Shown here: piece after piece, positions 50,001 to 62,000 of the stretch
Layout of the letters: each line of letters opens with the position of its first letter
Numbering within the stretch: the stretch's first letter is position 1
From: Nemopilema nomurai
Taxonomy: Eukaryota; Cnidaria; Scyphozoa; Rhizostomeae; Rhizostomatidae
Assembly: GCA_003864495.1 (NCBI GenBank)
Contig: ML133365.1
Coordinates: 3,727,856 to 3,791,855 of the forward strand
DNA: 64,000 nt
Direction of reading: 5' to 3'
The notes under the pieces: generated by a model
Database searches by the model: none
Told to the model about the DNA's origin: nothing
Seen by the model: the letters and a program-made list of their open reading frames with translations, nothing else
Translations under genes and position numbers: made by a program

Positions 50001-53000
50001 GAAAACCCACAAAAAACGAAATATGTTCAATGTAGCTTTAACTTTCACTAAGCAAATGATGAAAACAAGCCATTGACTTTTTGGGTGCTTTGATCGAGAA
50101 AGAGAGAAAGATTCTTGGTGTAATAATATACATCTCCAACTTCTGTCCTAGAGCCTTCTTCTAGCCCAGCTAGGTTGACTGACACTCCTTCTAAACAGGC
50201 TCAAAGAAAACCTTTTTCTCTGCAATCCGATTTGCACCTGAAAATTGTTCTGTTGATTTGAAATTGACTTATATTAATGATGTTTCTCTAAATTTTAGAA
50301 ACACAATCTAGATTTCTGCTGCTAAATGCTATTTCCAAATTCAGTTAATGAATATGCTAAAATTTGCTGAAAGATTTCAAGTCAATGATAAAATTACTCC
50401 AAATGATTCAGTGTTCAACTTTTGAAAGCATGCGGAGAAGAGCCATATTGATTTTTTCTGGAATTTTTTATTTTTAGGTGCACGTTGATTATAAACTTTC
50501 ATACTTGGTTCTCATATTCATAAGGTTCCTATCTGAGGCATTCAATTCATTTAATTTCTTCATTAACCCAATCAATAATTAATGATCTTTTTGGTTTGCT
50601 ATTGAAATTAAAGACTTACTTGGTGCTCTATTGGTTTTACTTTGGTAAGACGTGAGATGTACTTTTTCGCAAAAACGATGATAAGATATAAAGAAATGCT
50701 AACTTGCTTCTTCGCAAACCGTTTAGGAGTGGAAATACCCTGCAGAAATGGATCCAATTCTCCAACTGGTTTTACACCAGGATGCACCTGTAAGTAATAA
50801 ACTTTATTTAAGTTTTTTCAGGAAGATTCTGAAGTTGTTCCGAAGAATCAAAGCGTGTACAGTGCCTGGTTCATTTCCTCTAGCTCAAAGGTTGTTTCTA
50901 TTTCAGCATTCCTTTGGTTAATTTTCGATAACAGCTTGAGGCTGGATAATGGGATCTTGGCTGACTGCACACATCAAAGAAAACGAAATATTTGGCTTTG
51001 CAACGAAGTAACAAAATGTGCCTTTAAGTTACCTTTGCTTTGTTTGAATTGAAGCATGAAAGCAAGATCGAATAAGACGAAAGAAAGCAGATCTTTTTCC
51101 TGAAGGATATACTCCTCATCTGTTTTGAATTAAAACCACTATCTTGTGCTATTTCTCATTGTAACTGGAGCATCTAATTTGATTTGCTGTTTTTGCTATC
51201 TCAATACAATTCGCTGTTGTTATTTAGATTTATTTTTCAATCATTTTTTTCATGCATTAATATGTTCCAATTTTTGAAGAAATTTTAGAATGCATTCTCA
51301 AAGATTTTTGTTGCCTCTCCTTACTTCAGACAACTTCCCAAAAATTTCCTCAATCCTGAAATTGCACCAGGAATTACCAGCAACAAACTGCAATTCACTT
51401 GCAAGTTTGAGAGTACCGAGGAAGATAGCAAGGCGGTGTTTGAAGTGACTTGGTATAAGGGATCGCCAGCAGAGAAAATTAACAAGACATCCTACCTAAA
51501 AGGCCCAGAAAGAATAGCCACACTTCAGAATAGACAGGAAGATACAACAGCTTCCTTTACGCTTGGGACAGTAGTGAGTGCGGTTCTTTCTTCTAACGTC
51601 GACTATCTTTATGTTTGTTCACTGGGATGATTCCACTGTTTGTCTCCATTTTCCTTCAGGTTTTCTGCCGAGTGCGCAGCTGGTATGAAGTCGGAACATA
51701 CGCAGTTAGCAAAAGCCCTTTTCGTGAAAGTAATCATTACTTCGCTGGTATACAGGTAATTAAAGGGCTAAAATTCACCGAAGCTCATACATAGATTATG
51801 ATTTATTGCATTATTAATCAGTACAGTTGGATGATTGACGAATAAGAACTTAAGCATTTCGTTATTATTGTCTGCTGATTCACATTCATTCAATCGCGTT
51901 GCAGGTGGAGACACTTTGTAGATAAAATGTGAATCATCAAATTGCAATATTTGAGCAGAGAAGACGTACCCTGCGAAAATGATTAACTTTAAAACATAAA
52001 AGCATTGGCTATTTGTGCATAATTATGCTCATGAAGATTGCTTGATTCTTTTCAGATCCAGTCATCAAATCACCAGAACATCCTTAGTGAATCAGGTACT
52101 TCCTTGAAGCTCTCTTTCCGCGCAACAGTTCCAATCGTCGCAGTGAAAGGTAAAAACTGTATTGTAAAGATACAGCTTTCACAAAACAACGAAGAGGGTC
52201 TTTTGAGCACATGCAAAATCGAGTTCAAGCCGGGACCCGCCAATCAAACACAAGTGATCGAGGTCATTGCTAAAAGAGACTTTGTCATCGACGGAAACAA
52301 AAGAATGACGATACACGTGACTGTCAGCAGCGTCCATTGCCCTGACTGGAACAACCATCAAGGAATACCTGACATAGTAGTAAGCCATTACCCAGCCGTC
52401 CTAGCTGTGCCCCAAATTCAATATGTATTTCAGTGATTGCCGTACCTAAACGGGAATCTAAAAGGAACACAGAATCAACCAACCTCTCCCCTTTCCTTCA
52501 TATGGCCAATTAACTTTTCATTGCCTCTTCAGTGTCCATCTCACCACCATTGTTGCCAATCTCTTGTCTCTTTCAGCAGTAGCATCTTGCAATCTATAAA
52601 AGTGAACTGTTTTCTGCAACGCAATAATTTGACGGCATGGCCAAGAAAACACAACGGGCATTCCTTGTTTCGATGAAGATGTTTTTGAATCCTCTTGCGG
52701 AGGATATTTTTTAATAACAGTAGTGTTTTAATTGTAGTCTTGCTTTTTGCACTTTGGCACACGCAATTGTCACACTGAAATGGTGCACGACGGCAGTGAT
52801 TAGCACTGACGGTGAAATTTACTGAAAAAAATCATAAAGGAACGGGACAGAGGCAATAGGAAATCCAGAATGTTGGTCATTCTATCTCTATCAGCGAGGC
52901 TATGGGAAACAACGTAATACAACCAGGAGTGCCATTCTGCTAGCTAAGGACATTAATTATCATGCACACGGACCAGCTTTTTGCTCTACCAGCTGTTGCT

Positions 53001-56000
53001 CTTTGACACAAACAACGTCAATTCATTCTCACATAACTGAACAGTTGTTATGAAACTTAACAGAAAGACGTAAAAAGATCAAATGAGCATTGTTTTTTGA
53101 ATAATTTGATATAAAGCTAGCAATACAACCTAATCGTATGGATTGCTCGAATGGGGCTTGTGACGTCAATTGAATAGCAGCTTGTAGATATTATGGCAGT
53201 AAGCAGACAATCTAACAGTGGATCACCCTATAGATCAAAATAAACGTAACTAGGAGATTAGAACTACTGTGCTGCAAATTAATTTCCTATCACTAGCAGA
53301 CTCTGAAGACTTCAAAACAACATTCTGTTTTCTAAGTGCACACCGTAATGTACATGAAATATTCACCGAGGCGCATTTAAGATATTTAGGGTTCAAAGCA
53401 TTTTCATGCTGGGGATAAAATAAGTCAAATCATCTCAATCAAAAAGACGCAATCCTGGCTTGTTGTTTGCAAATGAGATACATGAGTCTTAATTTGTTTT
53501 TTTTGTAGATCATTATTATTGATGTTCATACAGAGCGCTGCCAATCTAGCGGGGACCCACATCTTATCACGTTTGATAAACTGTAAGCCAGACTGAACCA
53601 TATTTGACTTATGACTTTTTTGACTCTTTTTATTCAAGGATGCAATCAAACTTTGTAATATATTTACTTTTCTCAAACGATAGTTTCTTTCAAAGGTGGT
53701 AATCATATGAAATAATCAACATCATAAATATCGTTAGGAATCAATAGCTTAACTAGTGAGACTTGAAAATGACTTGAAAGAACAATCAAAACTGTTTCCT
53801 TGATTTATCTTTTTTGTTTCTAGATTGACTAATTAAAGAGAAGTGGATTGAATCTTTAATTTCAAATATTGTACGTTAAATACCTTGTTTCTCTGCTTTA
53901 TGCCTTCTCCTGTCACTTTCCTGTAGATATTATAACCATTTTGAGGCAGGCGATTATGTGCTTGTAAACAGTACATGCAGATTATTTGAGGTTTGTTGGA
54001 AATACTAAACAAATATTAAAAAGCTTTACTAAATGCTGCATGGACATTTTTACAAAAAAGCGACATGTATTCAATGACTAAGTAAATCTGTCATTCACAA
54101 TTTTGTATCAATCACGCGCAAAACAGTTACCGAAATGCTTTTAAATGCGGAGTTCGGCTATTGATGGTAACTTTACAGCGTATAATTACACGTCATTCAC
54201 CGTACAGTTTAAGCCAGGCTGAGTGATTGGAATCATTGAATTGAGGTGTATCAGATATTTTGAAACTTTTTATCAGGCTAAATGTTTATAGTGATGCTTA
54301 CACTTCTAAGCTTCTATCTGCTTCACCTGTTGATATTGATAGTGATGTAATGATATTGATATTTCTATTTCTATTGATATTGATATTGGGTGTTGCTACC
54401 ATATTGCAGTATCAAACCTTCCTTGTATGCCAGGTTCATGTGAGGACGTGGAAGTGTGCTGCAGTTACATGCAACTGCGGCATTGCAGCAAGGGAAGGTG
54501 ATGACGTCATAGTGGTCGATATGTGCCGAGACGGAATTCCGAGAGCAAGGTTCGCCAGCAAGTCTAAGCCGGCACCTGGGACATCTATATTACGGGATGA
54601 GACAGGAAAGAGTTTTATCGTGAGTCTGGAAGAATTGCTTATAAAATCTGTGCTACTCAATCATTCACGTTGAGAACAAAACACCGTGGTGCAAATACCT
54701 AAAGCGCATCGACAAAGATAGTCAAAACATCAGCTCAGGCTGGCTCAATTTTTGGCACCTATGCTGTTTAGGCTCGTTCAAAGCAATCAAACTCTCATTC
54801 ATTCCCGCAACTTATTGTAAATTCACGAAAAGTCATTGAGAAATGCAAGTTGATTCTTAAACTCTTACTATGTTTGATCTATTCTTCTAAACCTTGCTTC
54901 GTGATTTCTGTCATGTTCTCCAGATAAATTTCCCTTCTGGCGCTTTCATTCGAATGGACAACTACCGCTGGTATGGAAACACGTACTATGCAAATGTGGT
55001 GGTACAAGTCGGTAGTGATGACTTCAACTGTACCGTTGGATTGTGTGGCACATTTGACCGTAACAAGCAGAACGATATGAGGAGCAAAAGTGGCAAGGTT
55101 TACACTTCAATGGATGTAGGCATGCAAGCTCCTTCTGGCTTCTCTGAGAGCTGGAGGTATCCCTAAAACTTCTTCAATACAAAGCACCATTTTGTTTTGA
55201 ATATGAATCAACTACCAGATCCCGTCTTTTCTGAAGGTCGCTACTGTAATACCAATATGCCGATATACGAGACACTTGTTGGAAGCTTTTACTGACCCAA
55301 TGCATTTATAATCATGACACACTTCAAATTTCTGAAACAGGCCGAGTTCTGCCTTTTACGTAAACAGCAAAGCAGATTGCGTAGTTGCAATTAGCAGCAT
55401 TTCAAGTTTGTAGATTGCAGAGACATAATCTTAGTTTTGAATCCTAATGATCAATGGTTGACATCAATTGGCTGCGAGGACACCAACGATAACTCATTGT
55501 TACGCCTGATAGTGCAGGAAATGTAAGAAAGAACATTTTCGGAAAAATTGCTTTCTCTCTCGCTAACAGTCCTTGTGCCACTCAAATCCTTGCATTTTAT
55601 TGATTTTGGTGTGAAACTGTTCCCAGTTGAACAGGAGATATCTCCAGTGCATCTCGTATTCTTGGAAGCAATGTTAGCGATTTCTGATAACCTTGCAACG
55701 CGGGTTAGCAAACCAAAGAACTTTGCCTGAAGTTTCCTTTCTCACTGCCCCACTTCTCAATACTTCGACTGAAATTTCCCCATAGTTTTCCCTCATGAAT
55801 GCAATCTATTCCCAGTCAAAGCGAGAAATAAAAAAATACATGTTCACCTGCCCTAGCGCATTTTGCGCATTTTTTCTCTTCCTCTCCTATCAAGCTAATA
55901 ACAAAAACAACCTAGCATTTCTGTTGGTAAGAACTCATATTAAAGAGCCATGCGTATTAAACTTGTTGAAAACCACAGGACCAGCTGAAATAGCTATTCT

Positions 56001-59000
56001 TTTGATAAGAGAAATTTGTTCATGGCTGTAAATCAATTCAGATGAAATACTTGGTTTTAAAGATTCCTTAGTTACTCAGCCTGAAACCATAGGGCTAGAT
56101 TAAAAACTGACCAATTATTTCGTTTTCTTCAACTTTTCAGTCAAAATTTCTTTGCTTGCCTGAATCCAAGTAGGACTTCTTTAGAACAGAAGTAGTTCTA
56201 AGACTAAATTCATGTCTTGATACTTAGTTCTTGATATTTCGTTTTGCTTTAGAATACCTGGAGGCAAAAGCTTGTTTTATTATACGAGCGAGAAAGACCT
56301 TTGCAAGAAGACGCCACGGAAGCAGTACTGTATTTGCAAACGTGCTTCCGCAGGATCAAAAGACGTTAAATGTCGTCATTCATCGGTTGTAAACCGGCCG
56401 AATTACCTTAGTGGTAGGACAGGATGGAGAGAGCTACGTCCAACAGAGCTGCCAAGCTGCAAGAAAAGAAAAAGGAGATCTGTCGATCAAACCATCCTTC
56501 TGCCGTCCATTAGTGATGAAGATGCATTCTATGTTTACAATCCGGGTGCTGTTGGCTTTGCTGGAACTAGCTGGCCAACCCCGCTTAAAAAAACAAAGGT
56601 GGAGGTTGAAGCGTACTGTCACAGTGCTGTGACAAATTCAAAACCTGGTAAAGTCTGTTCCGTTATACCTGGCTTCGATTTTGGTACCTTTTCAGCTCAA
56701 TGCACTGCGGATGTTCAGGTAAGCTTGATTTAATTGCGACATGAGAGCTGATTTAATTCAAATACTCAAAGCCTAAGTTAAATTTCCAGTTTCCTGATAA
56801 TCATTTCAAAATGTGAATTCACAAACATATTCACAGACGTTCACAGATAAGCAGCCAGCTTGCCAAAGAAAGTTAACTTGCTTTTAGCAAAGCTTTAAGG
56901 ATAACAGCAGCATTCAGCTTCTGTATTTCATGGTTTAATGTTTCAGTTTAATAAAAGTTTCAGCTAATTCTAAGGCTGATGTCCCTATTTTCAGGTGCTC
57001 ATAAAACTGTCTATGGGAAAGTCGAAATAGAAGTGGAACTTTCTTAAGCCACCATCGACGGTCTCATTTTGGACCATTTGAATAAACCTCAGAATTTCCT
57101 TTAAGGCCTGTCCCTGTTTCCAAAATAACTAAAGTTAACTTCTGTCAATTCTTTGCGAAAATACATTAACCTGGCGTTTTTGCAACGTCATCCAAGCCAT
57201 TAAGGAAGGCATCCCTAATGTGATGTTTTGCTCGTGATGATTTCATTTTCGATGCACCCTGTTTCATTTTCTTTTGAGAGTCAAGTAAGAGAGTGAAGAC
57301 TTTGAACGTTCACCTTCTGTTTCAGCAGAGAGTGTAGCTGCTCAAATATCTGTGGTTTTCTGATAATATTTTAGGACTTTAATTCGGTTTATGCTTGTTG
57401 AAATGACACTAAAACCGCAGCTGAGCCTTAGTTCTGCAGCCACGGGTGAGTTGACGCAGACGTTAATATTAATTGCATTGAATTTCAACATTCAAGCACA
57501 CTTGCGAGTTTTCCTTCCTGACTTAATGAATCAGCGCCATCATGAGACGTCCATGATGATAATGCAATTGTTGAATTATTTCCAAACAGCTCGACCGCGT
57601 GGTTGATTTTACGCCATGGTGCTCTTCATGTTGTCGCTTCACGATATCCTATAACAAGCGCGGGCGAAAACTAGTTACTTTTCCCTATCTCTGTCTGTTG
57701 ATGGAAACTTATTCCCACGGTGGGTGGAGAAAGGAAAGCCTTTCCTGCAATTCGTGTGAGACCGTCCTATATAACAAACAGAAATGAAGGCTTACAGAGA
57801 TAATCTCTTGTCATATGATAGAAGAATGTTGCTAGAATTGCAGCAAATAGATAATTACTGACAGTGAAGAGCTTTTAACTCTTCAAAATCTTGTCAAAAA
57901 TACTCGCGTTGTTAAAAGACATCTGCAACCTGTTGACTTTTTCATAGAGATTTGGTGTAATCAGATGGTCAACTCCACTGTCATTAGCTTCCATCTCAAC
58001 CAGCAATCCCATTAGCAAAGATACCTTGCTAGTTTCTTCGCATTTGTGTGAGATTTTGAGACGGCAGGAATTCGGAGATGGATAATATCTTTGTTATAAT
58101 TTTCATCTAAAAAGTCCGCATGAAAGAAGGTGCTGTTTCTTGACTTTAAGTCAACGATACTTTAAGCGTGGATTTTTGTGTGTTGAAAATACCATCAATC
58201 AAATGGAAATCCAAGCAATATCATAGGAAAGCATTTGATACCTATCAAAGTATACGTGGCTAAAATTTTCTTAAAATGCTTGGAAAATACCTGTTCCAAC
58301 ATTGCTGGACTTCTGATATGGAATACATTTCGGAAAAACTTCATGTCTATGATGGCGCATCTTCATTTGAACGGTATGAAGCCATAATGCTGAGTAGCAG
58401 TATAGGCGGGCGGAATAGTTCTCGGGCATTTGGAACTCTGCTTTCGTACTGGACTATTTATTAAGAAAAGACGGGGAAGATTGTCGTTAAAAACATGATT
58501 ATTGGAAGAAATCTAGATAAACGGCAAAGACCATCATGGATACGAAATAATGGAATTGCAGTGGGTTGTCGAGTAAAAAATGTAGCACAGTTTTTCATGA
58601 ACATTTGATGAACTTTTCAGTTGAATTCCGACAAATGGATTTTCATTATGGACTAAAGTTGATGTAGTAAGAGGGTGTCTTTTATTTACGAAGTTTCATT
58701 CTATTCATATATCACGTTCATTGTACAACTGCAAAATGAACCGGGTTTCATTTTTACTGCTTCAACAGAATGGTTAAGGAAACGCACATCTTGGCATCAA
58801 TAATTTCTCTGATTTCAGATTAGTGACAGCTATGGCTTCTCTATATCGGCAGTGCGCTCCATGCAAGATGCTTGCGAAGAAATCTTTTTGAAAAACACGT
58901 CATACTGGAATACTGCCACTGACGGATCCGTGAGTCCTCCACGAGACATTGCCAAAACACTTTGTCCCTCCTTGTGCAGTGGTCAGGGGTCTTGCATCAA

Positions 59001-62000
59001 TGCAACATGCGTTTGCAACGAAAACTACACAGCCGCCGATTGCTCAGTTAGCAAGGGAAGTGGACCGAGTGGGGTGACAGTGGCTTCTAATGGCCTATGT
59101 GACGCAAGGACAAGGAGTGACTGTCATGTTATTAGGATACGTGGCTACAACTTAATCGACTCGGAAAAGCTTTTATGTCGCACTACCAAGATTACGGTTA
59201 GTTCAATCAAGAAAAATTAACAGAGCAGGGCCTCCGATGGGACTGAAAATGAGAAATACAGACAAATTTTAATGAAATGAGAGAAAAAGGAATTTTAAGG
59301 TTTTTTAACTACTTTTGTAGGTCCAAAACCTTTAAAAATGTGGGTGCATTTTTCCACGCACCCCTTTATTGGAGGTTATGTCGAGAAGTGCGGTTCCCTT
59401 TTGTTGGTTTTCACTTGTCGACTGGCAAAGCCTTCAATTATTGCAGCAACAGCTCTTTGCAAAATTTTTGTGAATTGTGCCATAAGGAAATTCGTCTTAA
59501 AAGTGCTGAATTATTCACCCAGCTCAGGTTTAGCACCGGTTTAATGCACAGTATTACCAGCATTAGAGATATATTGGAGACCATTTACGCGAGATTTGAC
59601 TGAAATGCTTGCAGTACATAATTGTATGCAGTTTCAGCTTATGGGTAGCTTTTGTAACCCAGTTGCAATTCAGTTTAAGATAAAAACTGTATAGAGAAAC
59701 TAGCACCTGCGTTACCTTTATCTGCAAGATGCAAAATGAAGGGAACAGAAAGCTGAATATTCCCATACGTTTTTATCCTAGATAAACAAGCGTGGATATG
59801 CAAAAACAAGCCCGTCTGCAACATACAGGGCCTATCTTCTTAGTTTTGCAGAAGCTGTTTGTCAAATTAACAATCATTCTTTGACATTAAATAAAAGTTC
59901 AAAGAACGTTCAAGGTGCTTCATATGAAGGCTACCTTCTTGAACTCTCTAATGATGGGAAGATATTCTCAAAAGAAGAAACTGTTTACTTGATATTTGAT
60001 TCCGAATGTATTGAATGCAATGCAAGCAACATGGTATTATGCAAGATCAAGGTATGTAAAATAAAAAAACCTCTAATCTAATTTTTTTAATTGCAACCAT
60101 TCGCGAGCCTTTAATGTGGAAAATTCAAAAATAGCCCTCTTATCTGCATTTATCAAGGGTAATCTAGACTTGACTTTATCAGCTCTCGGATCAGAATTTT
60201 TCCAACAATTGTGGATGACGTGACCTTGTCTTTATGAACAGGGAAGTCATTGAAATTTTTATTACAAAAAGCTTTGGAAATCTTCATAAATAGAATTTGT
60301 TTGTTACATAAAGCTCCTTTTAAATTTATAGAAAAGCAAGTGCATGATTGATGGGTATTGTTTTGACGATGGTGAAGTATCAAGATTTGATCGTTCTTCG
60401 AAATGCAACCCAGCCGTGAGCCAAAACACTTTCACACAAGGTATTTTATGAATTCTTTTATGTATCTTTCTTCTTAAAATCCAAAACTAAAATCTAATTA
60501 TTCAAAAATCCGCTTTCAAGAAATTGTTTTTTGTTTGGTGAAGATCATTGAACGACGTCGAGCCAGACTAGTTAAAGCTAAGAAAATTATACATGTTTCT
60601 CTGCTTTGTCAAAATCTCAGTCGTAAAGGATCAAGATATGCATAAATTGGCAAGCAATTAATTGACAAGTTGGCACATTTGATGCCATCAAATCGAGCAA
60701 ATTTTGTAGAAAAAGCTTTCAAAGTTGTATCGCACTAGCCTTTCTTGATTTTACTGTAACTGGCTATGAAAAAATAGCGTTAGACTTGAGACCATGAAAT
60801 AGACCGTATGCAAGCCCAGGAGATGAATCTAAATCCCACGTGTACTTGTATTCTCCTTAAGTGCTAGTCTCCCCCTGATAAGCTAAGTGGAACTAGAGCT
60901 AAGCGCGTCGACACAAGGCACTTGACGTTATGCAAACTGCTCAATATGCATTGCACAGGTGAGTTGTGGGATGCTTCGGTGGAATGCTCAGCAGTGCACG
61001 TGGATTTACCTGTGTCTTGCAGGACTTTGATTTCATGTACAAAAGAACTTGCACAGGGACAGTTGAATCGGTCTTTGTTTTGTGGATAAGAGCCAGCTGA
61101 GTTGCAATCAATGACCTGGACTGCAACTAGAACTTCGTGGCCGCTCAGAGGCGATTTCTGATTTTTTTATTGATTAGATTGACTTTGTTGTTTGTGAGCC
61201 ACTCTGTTGCTTCGTGAAGAGTGGCTCGGTTTCTCTCTCGGGGCACTGTTAAAACCTGCAATGCTTGTTGTATAACACTGTAGCAAGCGACCTATAGTGA
61301 GCGTGATTCGAAGCCATAAGGTCTTTGAAGGCTTCCAGGTTAGAAGTAAGTATTCAGTCTTTAATTGGATGCCCCGAATAGCAAACTATACCAAAAGGTT
61401 CGTTAGATGACTTACTTTGAAGAAAGTTTTGCTCTAATTTTCGAAAGTGGGAAACTCCGGTAAACATGGCACAACTTTCGACAGGCAAGGCAGTTTCAAA
61501 GAAATGAGACACCATAAACTTAGAACTCAAATATCATGTGGAAAAAGAAGCTTTCCCATTTTGAAGGTATAGGATAGAAAAACAGATTGACCATGAAGCA
61601 GCCCATGTAGGCCTACTAGAGAAAAAGATGATAAAGCAAGACAAGCGTAGAAAATCAGAAGATGTAGAAACTTGCAATGAAGCCGATTGTCTTCAAATAA
61701 GTCTTTTTAGCACATCGATCATATTCCAGCGGTTTACAAGAATTTCATCCGAGTAACTCCAAATGTGTTGTTCTGCTCTCAAAAAATGTCAAAATTCCTC
61801 AACAAATGAAGTATGTAGGCCTATGTCTCTGTATCAAAGAGGCATCTACCTTGACGATTTCTTTCATCTTGATATTGAAGTTTGGATCTCGAATTCACTC
61901 TGAACAACCAATGGTGGACTGTCGTGGAAATTTTGCCTTTGACAAAGAGAGCGTGTATATTAAGGACTACTTTTCATTATGAGGTAGTTTCAGTAGATAC

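Noticed and set aside
58276..58464. ORF containing 'LHVYDG', reminiscent of a CUB motif
   Set aside because: No other CUB motif, cysteine pattern or splice sites. It lies in an intron whose flanking exons join directly.
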